Assembly (NCBI RefSeq): GCF_001639725.1
Contig: NZ_LTAW01000005.1
Location: forward strand, 310,001-374,000
Direction of reading: 5' to 3'
Length of the DNA stretch: 64,000 nt
Source: Marinomonas atlantica
GTDB lineage: Bacteria; Pseudomonadota; Gammaproteobacteria; Pseudomonadales; Marinomonadaceae
This document shows, one piece after another, positions 38,016-47,250 of this stretch. The notes under the pieces are model-generated. The model saw only the letters and a list, made by a program, of their open reading frames with translations. It was not told the DNA's origin and did not search any database. Position numbers and translations under genes: made by a program. Numbering within the stretch: the first letter of the stretch is position 1; each line of letters opens with the position of its first letter.

Positions 38016-39398
38016 TCAACCACGAGTCCATGTCGTTCCTTCGCGGCTATCAAGCAAGGTGATACCGTTCTCTAACAATACATCTCGAATCTCATCACCA
38101 CGGGCAAAGTTCTTGTCTTTACGCGCTTGAGCACGTTCAACAATGTAAGCCTCAATATCAGCCGCTGATAAACCTTCATTGAAAGTGCTATTCTGCATGA
38201 AATATTCAGGATCCTGATAAAGTAGACCCAAAACATCCGCAAGCGCTTTCAATTCAGCTGCTAAGGTTGCTGCCGCTTCACTGCCTTCAGCTCGTGCTTT
38301 GTTAAGCTCTCGAACCAACTCAAACATTACGGACAAAGCCACAGGTGTATTAAAGTCATCACGCATAGCGTCTTCAAAGCGCTCTGTAAACTCTGTTGCC
38401 ACATAGTTTGAAGCTATCTCTTGATCCCTAAGCGCCGTATACAAGCGCTCTAAGGCGGTCTTAGCATCTTTCAAGCTGGCATCGGAATAATCTATGCTAC
38501 TACGGTACTGGCTAGACACCATCAGGTAACGAACTACTTCTGGGTTGAACTTTTCAAGTACTTCACGAATGGTAAAAAAGTTGCCCAAAGATTTAGACAT
38601 CTTCTCGTTGTTAACGCGAACTGCGCCACAATGCATCCAGTAATTTACGTATTGCTCACCCGTAGCCGCTTCTGACTGAGCGATTTCATTTTCATGATGT
38701 GGAAATTTAAGGTCTGGACCCCCACCATGAATATCAAAATGCGAGCCAAGACAATGTGTCGACATAGCTGAACATTCAATGTGCCATCCAGGTCGACCTT
38801 TGCCCCAAGGAGAGTCCCAGTGTACCTCACCTGCCTTTACCGGTTTCCATAGTACGAAATCCGCAGGATGCTCTTTAGAAGCTTCTACTTCAATACGAGC
38901 GCCAGCAAGCATATCCTCAATTTTACGGTTATTCAGTTTACCGTAATCGGCGAACTTACTTGCGCGGTAATACACGTCACCACTTTCACCTTGGTAAGCG
39001 TAACCTTTATCGACCAGTACTTGAATCATGTCGATGATTTGCTGCATGAACTCTGTGGCTTTCGGTTCTAGGTCTGGCGCTTTGTTACCCAGCGCTGTCT
39101 CGTCTTCCGTTTGCGCAGCAATCATTCGTTCTGTTAACTGGCTTGGTGTTTCATTGTTTTCAGCCGCACGCTTAATGATTTTATCATCAACATCCGTAAT
39201 GTTACGTACGTAGGTTAAATCGTAGCCCACATGACGCAAGAAGCGTGTGATCACATCAAATGAAATCATTGCTCGCGCATGTCCAATGTGACAATAGTCA
39301 TAAACCGTAATGCCACACACATACATTTTTACTTTGCCGTCTTCGATCGGTTTGAATTCTTCTTTCTTACCGCTCAAAGTATTAAAAATTTTAAGCAT
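38016..39398 (-). CDS. cysS: Cysteinyl-tRNA synthetase
   Basis: A 460-aa class I synthetase that charges tRNA-Cys. It shows CGITVYDYCHIGHARAMI (HIGH motif, with zinc ligand Cys), GWHIECSAMS (zinc site), HHENEIAQSEAATG and KMSKSLGNF. The C-terminal part (ERAQARKDKNFARGDEIRD) is the tRNA-binding region. It lies seven bases behind glnS on the same strand and is transcribed from the glnS promoter. Confidence 0.97.
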   Translation of the reverse strand: MLKIFNTLSGKKEEFKPIEDGKVKMYVCGITVYDYCHIGHARAMISFDVITRFLRHVGYDLTYVRNITDVDDKIIKRAAENNETPSQLTERMIAAQTEDETALGNKAPDLEPKATEFMQQIIDMIQVLVDKGYAYQGESGDVYYRASKFADYGKLNNRKIEDMLAGARIEVEASKEHPADFVLWKPVKAGEVHWDSPWGKGRPGWHIECSAMSTHCLGSHFDIHGGGPDLKFPHHENEIAQSEAATGEQYVNYWMHCGAVRVNNEKMSKSLGNFFTIREVLEKFNPEVVRYLMVSSQYRSSIDYSDASLKDAKTALERLYTALRDQEIASNYVATEFTERFEDAMRDDFNTPVALSVMFELVRELNKARAEGSEAAATLAAELKALADVLGLLYQDPEYFMQNSTFNEGLSAADIEAYIVERAQARKDKNFARGDEIRDVLLENGITLLDSREGTTWTRG

Positions 39399-39405
39399 TA
39401 CAGAA

Positions 39406-41076
39406 TCATCCCTTTGCTTCGATTTTTACCCAAGAATCACGCAACGTAACGGTACGGTTGAATACCATGCCCGTTTCTTTTAGATCACGACAGAAGTAAC
39501 CTTCACGCTCGAATTGGAAGCCAACACCGGGCTCAGCTTTCGCTAATGATGCTTCAAGTTTCGCATTAGTTGTCACGGTCATAGACTCAGGGTTAATAAA
39601 ATCTAAGAAGGTCTTGTCTTCGTGTTTTGCATCTGGGGCTTCTTCGTTGAATAAGCGATCATACAAACGCACCGTCGCATCCACCGCATGATTTGCGCTG
39701 ACCCAGTGAATCACACCTTTTGGCTTGTAACCTTCAGGGTTCACTCCTAACGTGTTTTCATCATAACTGCATAGCAGCTCAACAACGTTACCCTCTTCGT
39801 CTTTGATCGCCTCGTCACAGGTGATTACATAACCCCCACGTAAACGAACAGCAGTGCCAAGACTTAAGCGTTTCCACTTACGAGGGGGGACTTCTTCAAA
39901 GTCAGCCGCATCGATAAATAGGTTTTTGCTGAAGGGCACTTCACGCTTACCGGCCTTTTCGTTCTTCGGATGATTCGACACCGAGAAGATCTCTTCTTTA
40001 TCTTCCGGGTAATTCGTCAACGTAACCTTGATCGGATTTAGCACAGCCATGGCGCGATTGGCGTTCGCATCTAAATCTTCGCGAATAGCGTGTTCAAGCA
40101 TGCCAAAATCAACCACACTGTCAGATTTTGTTACACCAATACGTTCACAGAAATTACGAATAGACGTTGGTGTAAAACCACGGCGACGCATACCTGAAAT
40201 AGTCGGCATGCGTGGGTCATCCCATGCTTCAACGTGGTTTTCATCAACCAATTGTTTCAGTTTGCGTTTACTTGTAACTGTGTAGTTCAAGTTTAGGCGA
40301 GCAAACTCAATCTGTTGGGGATGGAAGGTTTCAAGCGTATCCAGAGTCCAATCGTACAGAGGACGATGGTCTTGAAATTCAAGCGTACAAATCGAGTGAG
40401 TGACATTTTCCAACGCATCGGATAAGCAGTGCGTAAAATCGTACATCGGGTATACACACCATTTATCACCTGTTTGGTGATGGTGTACATGGCGGATACG
40501 ATAGATGATAGGATCACGAAGATTGATGTTTGGGCTCGCCATGTCAATCTTTGCACGCAATACTTTCTCGCCATCAGCGTATTTTCCGTCACGCATGTCC
40601 ATAAATAGCGCAAGGTTTTCTTCCGGCGAACGGTCACGGTAAGGACTGTCTTTACCAGGTTCTTTCAAAGTGCCGCGGTACTCACGCATTTGCTCTGCGT
40701 TTAATTCACAGACATACGCTTTACCTGATTTAATTAGGTCGCAAGCAAAAGTAAAAAGCTGATCGAAATAATCAGAGGCGTATTTAGGCTCATCCGCCCA
40801 TTCGAAACCAAGCCACTCGACGTCTCGCTTAATCGATTCAATGTATTCAACGCTTTCTTTTTCAGGGTTAGTGTCATCGAAGCGCAAGTTACATTGGCCT
40901 TGGTAACGCTCTGCAATACCAAAGTTTAGGCAGATAGATTTTGCATGGCCGATGTGAAGATAACCGTTTGGCTCTGGCGGGAAGCGCGTATGCACTTTGC
41001 CGCCATGTTTGCCAGCTTCGGTATCTTTATCAATGATTTGGGTGATGAAGTTCCCAGGTTTAGACGCTTCTGACAT
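39406..41076 (-). CDS. glnS: Glutaminyl-tRNA synthetase
   Basis: A 556-aa class I synthetase for tRNA-Gln, of normal length. Signatures are [19 protein letters not shown] (HIGH motif) and [12 protein letters not shown], the KMSKS equivalent, with Thr where E. coli has Met. The anticodon-binding beta-barrels follow. I use ATG 41076 ([10 protein letters not shown]), since the extra six codons to 41094 are not family-like. It is followed by cysS. Confidence 0.96.
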   Translation of the reverse strand: MSEASKPGNFITQIIDKDTEAGKHGGKVHTRFPPEPNGYLHIGHAKSICLNFGIAERYQGQCNLRFDDTNPEKESVEYIESIKRDVEWLGFEWADEPKYASDYFDQLFTFACDLIKSGKAYVCELNAEQMREYRGTLKEPGKDSPYRDRSPEENLALFMDMRDGKYADGEKVLRAKIDMASPNINLRDPIIYRIRHVHHHQTGDKWCVYPMYDFTHCLSDALENVTHSICTLEFQDHRPLYDWTLDTLETFHPQQIEFARLNLNYTVTSKRKLKQLVDENHVEAWDDPRMPTISGMRRRGFTPTSIRNFCERIGVTKSDSVVDFGMLEHAIREDLDANANRAMAVLNPIKVTLTNYPEDKEEIFSVSNHPKNEKAGKREVPFSKNLFIDAADFEEVPPRKWKRLSLGTAVRLRGGYVITCDEAIKDEEGNVVELLCSYDENTLGVNPEGYKPKGVIHWVSANHAVDATVRLYDRLFNEEAPDAKHEDKTFLDFINPESMTVTTNAKLEASLAKAEPGVGFQFEREGYFCRDLKETGMVFNRTVTLRDSWVKIEAKG

Positions 41077-41176
41077 GTTATGTTCGAATCCCAATTGGTG
41101 TTCATGTAACGAATAGAAATAATAGCGTTCAAGTATATCTGATTTTATTCAAAGATGGGTACGCCCAAACGCAATT

Positions 41177-41506
41177 CTAATTGCCCGTTACCATTTTCAT
41201 CAGAAAAAATACGACCACACCGATACAAATGGTTAATAGCTGTCGTTTGAATACTAACCCTGTTATCAGTGCAGCCAATGCCCCGACAAACCAAGGGTTC
41301 AGCAGAGAGACCGCTAATCCCTGATCGTTGGTTAACGCCATTGGGGCAATGATGGCTGTTAAGACCGAGACCGGGACGAATTTTAGCGCTTTATCAAGCC
41401 ACTCAGGCATTTCAGCACGATTAGCGCCGACGAACAGTGTTACACGAATGCCATAAGTCACCATAAACATGCCTACAATGATTAACAGTAGTTCAACGTT
41501 AGACAT
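41177..41506 (-). CDS. azlD: AzlD-type branched-chain amino acid exporter subunit
   Basis: A 109-aa, four-helix membrane protein of the AzlD family; AzlCD pairs export branched-chain amino acids and analogues. Helices are near residues 5-25 (LLLIIVGMFMVTYGIRV), 45-60, 68-90 and 92-107. ATG 41506 has AAGGAGA seven bases upstream and overlaps the azlC end by 8 bp. It is the last gene of the marR–azlC–azlD operon. Confidence 0.88.
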   Translation of the reverse strand: MSNVELLLIIVGMFMVTYGIRVTLFVGANRAEMPEWLDKALKFVPVSVLTAIIAPMALTNDQGLAVSLLNPWFVGALAALITGLVFKRQLLTICIGVVVFFLMKMVTGN

Positions 41507-42221
41507 GAGCCGTCTCCTTGGCATTCTTGTTTGTTGTCATGGTATCCAGAAAATACCCTGTGGCGACGGCTAATAACGTTGCTACGATTAGTCCCATTTG
41601 GTTCGGCATGTCGCGGAATAACACCGAGCATACTATAGCGACAACAAACGCCCCCCAATAAGGAGCTGATTTTAAATAAGGGGTCACAATGCCAATAAAA
41701 GTGGCCACCATCGCAAACTCTAAGCCCCATTCACTCAGTCCAGGAATATACTCCCCCGCAAGGGCACCCATTATTGTGGTGATATTCCACATCAAGTAAA
41801 AACTTAAAAATGATCCAATATAGACCTGATGCCCATTGCTTTTATCTGCCGACCCCATGTCGAACATTGGCCTAACCGCAGCATAGGTTTCATCGATCAA
41901 TCCAAAGCCCATTAAAAGCCTAAGCTTAAGCGGCAAATGCTTAACAAAACGCAATAAATCGGCTGCATAAAGAATATGACGCAAGTTAACAACAAAGGTT
42001 GTCAGTATAATGACCCAAAGTGGCGCGTCTGCAGCAATCAAGCCAAGCGCCACAAATTGAGCGGAGCCAGCAAACACAATGCTAGACATGGCAATTGCAA
42101 ACCAAATACTTAAGTCGTTTGCCGCAGCAAGAGAGCCAAAAAGAAGGCCAAATGGGATGCCACCAATAATCATAGGGATTGACGCTAAAGCACCACGCTG
42201 TGCATTTTGAAATAAATTCAC
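41499..42221 (-). CDS. azlC: AzlC-type branched-chain amino acid exporter subunit
   Basis: A 240-aa membrane protein with six or more helices and the AzlC signatures GGIPFGLLFGSLA and FVVNLRHILYAADLL near residue 85. Together with AzlD it forms a small-molecule exporter of the inner membrane. Its ATG overlaps the stop of the MarR–GNAT regulator as ATGA, which ties its synthesis to the regulator. Confidence 0.9.
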   Translation of the reverse strand: MNLFQNAQRGALASIPMIIGGIPFGLLFGSLAAANDLSIWFAIAMSSIVFAGSAQFVALGLIAADAPLWVIILTTFVVNLRHILYAADLLRFVKHLPLKLRLLMGFGLIDETYAAVRPMFDMGSADKSNGHQVYIGSFLSFYLMWNITTIMGALAGEYIPGLSEWGLEFAMVATFIGIVTPYLKSAPYWGAFVVAIVCSVLFRDMPNQMGLIVATLLAVATGYFLDTMTTNKNAKETAHV

Positions 42222-43165
42222 ACTTCGCCTCCAAGTTGTTTAGTCATGCGAAGGTTGGCTCTTGGCACGCTAAATACGGCACAGGATTCATCAATTTTAA
42301 AACCAAGTTTCTGATATAAATTTAACGCAGGTAACAATGATGTGTGAGTTTCTAAATGGACACATTGCCCACCCCTTTCAACTACTTGGGTCAATGCATC
42401 ATTCAGCATACGTTCACCAATTCCAAGACGGGTGAAGCGCTCATCTACTGTCAGCTTACCAATTTCAAAGTCATTGTTTGATGGCATAAGGTAATAGCTT
42501 GCAATAGGTTTTTCATCGACGAAAGCCAATCGCACAATACCGCCCTGCTCTATGATTTCACTGTAAGGGTCATTAAGAATTCGATGATCGCGCTCATAAA
42601 TGTCGTTTGGGAAAAAACGTTGCAGCCAAGCCTCATTTAATTGTTTAAACACTAGGGAGTCCATCTTTGAACTCAATGATTGAATGCCAACTTTTTCGGG
42701 GTGCAACCTCAAAATGACCCGCATGGCATAAGGGCCATTCAATAAATGTGATTCAAGTCCTGATAGTTGTGTTAAAAACGATCCCGTTTGAGCGTCTAAA
42801 TAGTATTCTAGCTCTTTACCTATTGCTTCAAGTACCGGTTCAACTTTTACCATTTCTTGGCAACAAAATTCTGATAGACAAATAACAGATCTTCTTTGGT
42901 CTTGCTGGTCTGGAACTTTTACTAACAGGCTATCTTTTAACATTTTACTGACCTGTTTGCTGACAGCTGGATGAGACAGCCCCAACCCTTCGGCTATTTG
43001 CATAACAGACAAAGCTCCTTGCTGCTGTAACAGGCGTAAAATGGGAAAGTATGTTGATGAAATCATCAACGATTCTGCTAAGTACACGGACTGCACTTCA
43101 CTGTATAAAAAATCGCTCAATCGCTTTAGACGACTGCCTAAAGACAAAACACCAAACTGTTCCAT
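42218..43165 (-). CDS. MarR–GNAT fusion regulator
   Basis: A 315-aa fusion. Residues about 1-150 form a MarR-type winged helix (GALSVMQIAEGLGLSHPAVSKQ, then DQRRSVICLS, the wing). Residues about 165-315 form a GNAT N-acetyltransferase with the acetyl-CoA loop ERFTRLGIGERML and LNLYQKLGFK at the end. Such fusions probably combine ligand or substrate sensing with acetylation; the substrate is unknown. It is the first gene of the azlCD operon, and nested inverted repeats in its upstream region look like its own operator. Confidence 0.88.
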   Translation of the reverse strand: MEQFGVLSLGSRLKRLSDFLYSEVQSVYLAESLMISSTYFPILRLLQQQGALSVMQIAEGLGLSHPAVSKQVSKMLKDSLLVKVPDQQDQRRSVICLSEFCCQEMVKVEPVLEAIGKELEYYLDAQTGSFLTQLSGLESHLLNGPYAMRVILRLHPEKVGIQSLSSKMDSLVFKQLNEAWLQRFFPNDIYERDHRILNDPYSEIIEQGGIVRLAFVDEKPIASYYLMPSNNDFEIGKLTVDERFTRLGIGERMLNDALTQVVERGGQCVHLETHTSLLPALNLYQKLGFKIDESCAVFSVPRANLRMTKQLGGEV

Positions 43166-43199
43166 AGACCTTACTCAAAAACTATTTATCAAAAATATA

Positions 43200-43238
43200 G
43201 GTAACTGGTTACCTATATTATATACGTAACCAGTTACC
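43200..43238. promoter_or_regulatory. Nested inverted repeats, probable operator of the MarR–GNAT/azlCD operon
   Basis: GGTAACTGGTTAC (43200-43212) recurs as its exact reverse complement (43226-43238). Each copy is itself a near palindrome (GGTAAC..GTTACC). Centres are about 25 bp apart, with an AT-rich spacer TATATTATATA that could hold a promoter core. It lies 34-72 bp before the regulator start and about 100 bp before queC. Confidence 0.8.
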
Positions 43239-43301
43239 GACAAGCCATTGCGACTCTTTCCTTATAATTTTTTAACAAAAGCTAGTTACTCAAACGTGAT
43301 T

Positions 43302-43310
43302 TGCTATAAT
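43302..43310 (+). promoter_or_regulatory. Extended -10 promoter of queC
   Basis: TGCTATAAT is a perfect extended -10 (TGn plus TATAAT). No good -35 is seen, as is usual with extended -10 promoters. The start would fall near 43316, giving a leader of about 25 bases, too short for a preQ1 riboswitch. Confidence 0.55.
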
Positions 43311-43340
43311 CCGCGCCCTTGCAAATAAAGGGGTTTACTC

Positions 43341-44000
43341 ATGTCAAACAAAGCCGTTGTGGTCTATTCAGGAGGAATGGACTCTTACACCGTACTCCAC
43401 AAAGCACTGGCTGCGGGCAAAGACGTTTACGCACTGTCATTTAACTATGGTCAGCGCCATAGCAAAGAACTTGATATTGCGGCTAAGGTATGTGAAAAAT
43501 TCAACATTCCACATAAAGTCGTCGATATATCTGCGATTAACAGTCTTATGGCAGGATCTTCTCTAACGGATAACATTGAGATACCGGAAGGTCATTACGC
43601 TGAAGACAGCATGAAAAATACCGTCGTACCAAACCGTAATATGGTGCTTTTATCAATGGCCATTGCTTATGCTGTGTCTCTTGAAGCACCTGAAGTTTAT
43701 TACGGTGCGCATGCAGGCGATCATCATATTTACCCAGACTGTCGACCTGAATTTGTTCATGCTATGAATGCGGTATCGCAAATTGCCAACTATGAGCCAG
43801 TTGATATTGTTACACCGTTCTTGAACAACTCCAAAGGTGAAATTTTAGCCGCCGGTTTGGCCATGGGCCTAAACTATGACGATACTTGGACGTGTTATAA
43901 TGGCCGTGAAAAAGCTTGCGGCAAATGTGGTGCCTGTAATGAGCGTATGGAAGCATTTAACGAACAAGGTGTGACAGATCCTCTGCCATACGAAGTATAG
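43341..44000 (+). CDS. queC: 7-cyano-7-deazaguanine synthase
   Basis: QueC converts 7-carboxy-7-deazaguanine to preQ0 with ATP and ammonia, in queuosine biosynthesis. The 219-aa protein has the PP-loop [15 protein letters not shown], the family segment [11 protein letters not shown] and the zinc-binding cysteines [19 protein letters not shown]. Its product is made from that of QueE, encoded 91 bp downstream on the same strand. Confidence 0.96.
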   Translation: MSNKAVVVYSGGMDSYTVLHKALAAGKDVYALSFNYGQRHSKELDIAAKVCEKFNIPHKVVDISAINSLMAGSSLTDNIEIPEGHYAEDSMKNTVVPNRNMVLLSMAIAYAVSLEAPEVYYGAHAGDHHIYPDCRPEFVHAMNAVSQIANYEPVDIVTPFLNNSKGEILAAGLAMGLNYDDTWTCYNGREKACGKCGACNERMEAFNEQGVTDPLPYEV

Positions 44001-44091
44001 TATTAACCAGCATTAGCTTTTGCCAAGCAATCCGCTAATGATTGTTATCACTGTCAGCCCCGACTGTTTTTGGGTGATTGAAGGATGAATA

Positions 44092-44742
44092 ATGTATTCA
44101 GTTAAAGAAGCGTTCTATTCCCTACAGGGAGAAGGCGCACATGCGGGTCGACCTGCAATTTTCTGTCGTTTCACGGGATGCAACCTGTGGACTGGAAAAG
44201 AAAAACACCGCGCCACTTCTAAATGTCAGTTTTGTGATACGGACTTTGTTGGTACAGATGGTCAAAATGGCGGAAAATTTCAGGATGCCGATGCTTTGAT
44301 CGCACATCTTGATGCTCTTTGGCCAGAAAGCGCACAGCATAAATATTTAATTTTTACTGGTGGTGAGCCTGCACTTCAGCTAGATGACGAGCTAATTCAA
44401 GCGGCGAAAGCGTCTGATTATATTCTTGCGATTGAAACCAACGGGACGCTACCACTGCCTCTTGGTATTGATTGGATCTGTGTCAGTCCTAAAACAGCTG
44501 AGCCATTGGTCGTAAACAGAGGCAGTGAATTAAAGCTTATTTTTCCTCAAACTCACTTACCGCCGAATTTATTCACTGACCTTGAATTTGAGCACTTCTA
44601 TCTCCAACCCATGGATCAAAGTGCACTTCCAGCCGGTCAGACACGTATCGACGATGCTCAAGCATTAACAATTCGCTATTGTTTACAGAATCCGCAGTGG
44701 CGTCTAAGTTTACAAACACATAAAATGCTCGGCATTGATTAA
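44092..44742 (+). CDS. queE: 7-carboxy-7-deazaguanine synthase (radical SAM)
   Basis: A 216-aa QueE that ring-contracts 6-carboxytetrahydropterin to 7-carboxy-7-deazaguanine. The SLQGEGAHAGRPAIFCRFTG start and the cysteines of FCRFTGCNLW and CQFCDTDF belong to the iron-sulphur site. The spacing between the first cysteine and the later CxxC is longer than CxxxCxxC, as in E. coli-type QueE. FTGGEPALQ binds SAM. AAGGA precedes the ATG. It works directly before QueC in the pathway. Confidence 0.93.
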   Translation: MYSVKEAFYSLQGEGAHAGRPAIFCRFTGCNLWTGKEKHRATSKCQFCDTDFVGTDGQNGGKFQDADALIAHLDALWPESAQHKYLIFTGGEPALQLDDELIQAAKASDYILAIETNGTLPLPLGIDWICVSPKTAEPLVVNRGSELKLIFPQTHLPPNLFTDLEFEHFYLQPMDQSALPAGQTRIDDAQALTIRYCLQNPQWRLSLQTHKMLGID

Positions 44743-44776
44743 TTTATTACACCTAACCTACTAAAGGAAAAGTTAC

Positions 44777-45274
44777 ATGATCGTTTTCCATACGAATTTT
44801 GGCGACATCACAATTGAGCTTAACTACGAAAAAGCACCAAAGACCTCTAAAAACTTTGAAGAATATGTTACATCAGGTTTTTACGATGGTGTTATTTTTC
44901 ACCGCGTGATCAATGGTTTCATGGTTCAAGGTGGTGGCTTTGAGCCAGGCATGAAACAGAAAGAAACACGTGCGCCAATTGAAAACGAAGCGGATAACGG
45001 CCTAGAAAATGTTGTAGGCTCTCTAGCAATGGCTCGTACGATGGACCCGCATTCAGCATCTGCCCAGTTCTTCATCAACGTTTCCGATAACAGCTTCTTG
45101 AACCACCGCGCTAAAACACCTGATGGCTGGGGTTACGCAGTATTCGCCAAAGTGACAGCAGGCATGGACGTTGTAAACAAAATTAAAGAAGTCCAAACAA
45201 CGATCAAAGCAGGCCATCAAGATGTTCCAGCAGAAGACGTGATCATCGAGTCAGCAGAACTGATCAAAGAATAA
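44777..45274 (+). CDS. ppiB: Peptidyl-prolyl cis-trans isomerase B (cyclophilin)
   Basis: A 165-aa cytoplasmic cyclophilin, of usual length and without a signal peptide. The active-site segments [15 protein letters not shown] and [12 protein letters not shown], plus the late WGYAVFAKV, are all present. It catalyses proline isomerisation in protein folding. It is four bases ahead of lpxH, a gene order (ppiB–lpxH) seen in E. coli and many relatives. Confidence 0.96.
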   Translation: MIVFHTNFGDITIELNYEKAPKTSKNFEEYVTSGFYDGVIFHRVINGFMVQGGGFEPGMKQKETRAPIENEADNGLENVVGSLAMARTMDPHSASAQFFINVSDNSFLNHRAKTPDGWGYAVFAKVTAGMDVVNKIKEVQTTIKAGHQDVPAEDVIIESAELIKE

Positions 45275-45278
45275 GTTC

Positions 45279-46058
45279 ATGACTCGTTACTTCATCTCAG
45301 ATCTTCATTTGAGTGACAAACGCCTGGATTTGATCCAGGCGTTTGTGTATCTGACGGATCAACTCTGCCAATGCCAAGAGCAGCCTTCAGAATTGTATAT
45401 TCTCGGAGACTTCTTTGAAGCTTACATAGGCGATGACTACCAGCCTGACTGGATCAAGATTCTAGATGCTCAATTTGCTAAGCTAGCGAGCGCTAACATA
45501 GCGACTTATTTCATTGCCGGTAATCGTGATTTTTTAGTAGGTGATGATTGGTTTAAGCGTAATTGCGTTACAGCGTTGGCCGAACAGCACATCATTCATC
45601 ATAATGAGCAGGCCATTATGCTGACTCATGGCGATGAATATTGTATAGATGATCAGGCTTATCAAGAGTTCCGCGCCATGGTTCGACAACCGGCATGGCA
45701 AGAACAAGTTTTAGCCATGCCGTTAGCACAGCGCCTAGCCTTAGCACAAAAGCTGCGTGATGACTCTAAGAACATGTCTGCGGATAAGCAGGATGCAATC
45801 ATGGATGTTAACTCCTCAGCAGTTGAGGAAAGTGTGGCAGGAAAAGTGGCGCTTTTGGTTCATGGTCATACGCATCGACCTGCGTTGCATAAGACTGATA
45901 AGTTTAGCCGTCTAGTTCTAGGGGACTGGGACAAAAATATTTGGCTTGCTACCCTAAAAAACCGAAGTATTGAGCACCGTACAATATCTGTTAACAGCTA
46001 TCTATCTGATCAGCCAAGTATCAGGGAATGGCAGAGAATCCATTTACTAACTTGGTAA
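45279..46058 (+). CDS. lpxH: UDP-2,3-diacylglucosamine diphosphatase
   Basis: LpxH removes UMP from UDP-2,3-diacylglucosamine in lipid A synthesis at the inner membrane. The 259-aa calcineurin-like phosphoesterase has FISDLHLS, LGDFFEAYIGDD, IAGNRDFLVG, THGDEYCIDD and HGHTHRPALH, all metal-binding motifs. It is some 20 residues longer than the E. coli protein. A perfect 14-bp hairpin lies inside its first 70 bases. Confidence 0.95.
   Translation: MTRYFISDLHLSDKRLDLIQAFVYLTDQLCQCQEQPSELYILGDFFEAYIGDDYQPDWIKILDAQFAKLASANIATYFIAGNRDFLVGDDWFKRNCVTALAEQHIIHHNEQAIMLTHGDEYCIDDQAYQEFRAMVRQPAWQEQVLAMPLAQRLALAQKLRDDSKNMSADKQDAIMDVNSSAVEESVAGKVALLVHGHTHRPALHKTDKFSRLVLGDWDKNIWLATLKNRSIEHRTISVNSYLSDQPSIREWQRIHLLTW
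45316..45346. repeat. Perfect 14-bp hairpin inside lpxH
   Basis: Bases 45316-45329 are the exact reverse complement of 45333-45346 around a TTG centre. It encodes residues about 13-23 of LpxH. No T run follows, so it is not an intrinsic terminator. Confidence 0.85.
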
Positions 46059-46088
46059 GTTTGCTTCGATAAATGGATTAGGCATAAA

Positions 46089-46113
46089 AAAAGAGCAGTA
46101 AAACTGCTCTTTT
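46089..46113. terminator. Bidirectional terminator after lpxH
   Basis: An 11-bp perfect stem (46089-46099 with 46103-46113) with an AAA loop. A and T tracts serve both lpxH and the convergent unknown gene, whose stop codon lies in the stem edge. Confidence 0.92.
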
Positions 46114-46423
46114 ATAAATGAAGTAACTCTCGTACCCAATCTGTTTCAGAACGATTTTTTGATCGTTTGTATTCTATATTTCGATCATGGAGGACGGCAA
46201 TCGCACGGAAAAAAGCATTGTTTACCGTTACCGGACTCAATTCTATACCATACTCAGACCACCAATGTTGCTGGGCTTTGCTAGTTAATACTTGGTATAA
46301 GTAATCAAGCTCTACAGTGCCTTGATAAACCTGTTCAAGGTCAATGCCTGGATCGCTTCTGGCGATCTGCAGAGTCAGCCAATACGTTACATCTGGCAGT
46401 AAATCATTCATTTGTGTGCCCAT
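46112..46423 (-). CDS. Hypothetical protein, 103 aa
   Basis: I do not recognise this protein. It has no signal peptide or membrane helix. It contains DVTYWLTLQIARSDPGID, QQHWWSEYGIELSPVTVNN and a basic C-terminal part (YKRSKNRSETDW). GGAGG eight bases before ATG 46423 supports the start; a second ATG follows at 46411. A promoter (TTCACA, 16 bp, TAATCT) and two AAACGTTT palindromes lie upstream, so it is likely an expressed, regulated gene. Confidence 0.65.
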   Translation of the reverse strand: MGTQMNDLLPDVTYWLTLQIARSDPGIDLEQVYQGTVELDYLYQVLTSKAQQHWWSEYGIELSPVTVNNAFFRAIAVLHDRNIEYKRSKNRSETDWVRELLHL

Positions 46424-46457
46424 CTTACGCCCTCCTCTTGTGAGAGTAGTTACTTCG

Positions 46458-46485
46458 AGATTAGCACATCAAAACTGTTTGTGAA
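46458..46485 (-). promoter_or_regulatory. Promoter of the 103-aa gene
   Basis: On the minus strand, TTCACA (46485-46480) is separated by 16 bp from TAATCT (46463-46458), which has a TG two bases before it (extended -10). Confidence 0.5.
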
Positions 46486-46496
46486 GGGAAAACTTT

Positions 46497-46530
46497 ACAA
46501 ACGTTTGTTCTAATTGAGTAAACGTTTGTA
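46497..46530. promoter_or_regulatory. Paired AAACGTTT palindromes, possible LacI-family operators
   Basis: ACAAACGTTTGT (46497-46508, a perfect 12-bp palindrome) and TAAACGTTTGTA (46519-46530) have AAACGTTT cores exactly 21 bp, two helical turns, apart. AAACGTTT with a central CG is typical of LacI/PurR family operators. Both sit just upstream of the -35 box of the 103-aa gene. Confidence 0.55.
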
Positions 46531-46543
46531 TCCCTTAATAAGC

Positions 46544-47155
46544 TTAAGCCGCTTTTGGAGGCCCACTGTGCACACGAAATTCTACATCTGGCTCAATGAT
46601 TAGTTGGTGTTCGATCTCTCTAAAAAAGGCAATACGATCATCTATAGGGTGCCCTGCGTATTCTTCCGCTAAAGACAGATAGTCTTCAAAATGACGTGCT
46701 TCGGACTTCAGTAGAGACTTGTAAAACTTGCCAATTTCTTCATCAAGATGAGGAATCAACACTGCAAAACGTTCACATGAGCGTGCTTCTACAAATGCCC
46801 CTATAATTAAAGTATCAATTAACTTAGCTGGCTCGTGAGTGCGGATATGCTTACGTAATCCATCTGCATAGCGAGACGCTTGTAAATGGCAGTACTCCAC
46901 GCCACGGTTACGCATGATGTTTAGCACTTGCTCAAAATGAAGTAATTCTTCTCGAGCAAGCTGTGACATTTTATGCAGCAAATTTTCCCGATCAACGTAG
47001 CGATACATAAGACTCATCGCCGTTGAAGCGGCCTTCTTTTCACAGTGAGCATGATCAATTAATAGTAAAGTTTCGTTTTCTAATGCCCATTGAACCCATT
47101 CATTTGGAGATTCGCATGGTAAAAACTCTACCAGTTCGGGATAATCAGTTAACAT
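46544..47155 (-). CDS. miaE: tRNA-(ms[2]io[6]A)-hydroxylase MiaE
   Basis: A 203-aa diiron enzyme that hydroxylates the isoprenyl group of ms2i6A37 in tRNA. Family features are LIDHAHCEKKAASTAMSL, LAREELLHFEQVL (ExxH metal ligands), GAFVEARSCERFAVL and SEARHFEDYL (second ExxH). The frame also has TTG at 47158, but ATG 47155 is the proper start. It shares its upstream region with the divergent kinase-like gene. Confidence 0.94.
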   Translation of the reverse strand: MLTDYPELVEFLPCESPNEWVQWALENETLLLIDHAHCEKKAASTAMSLMYRYVDRENLLHKMSQLAREELLHFEQVLNIMRNRGVEYCHLQASRYADGLRKHIRTHEPAKLIDTLIIGAFVEARSCERFAVLIPHLDEEIGKFYKSLLKSEARHFEDYLSLAEEYAGHPIDDRIAFFREIEHQLIIEPDVEFRVHSGPPKAA

Positions 47156-47250
47156 CAAAGCTACCTTTTCTCTGAAAAAAAACGGATTATACTCTGATTG
47201 GGCCTGTTAATCAGCACAAGCAAAACATTGATTTGGATATCAATTCGCCA

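Noticed and set aside
43240-43340. Possible preQ1 riboswitch before queC
   Set aside because: The leader from the extended -10 promoter is only about 25 bases and I see no preQ1 aptamer-like pseudoknot sequence.
45316-45346. Intrinsic terminator inside lpxH
   Set aside because: The stem is strong but it is followed by GTATCTGACG, with no T run, and lies in coding sequence.
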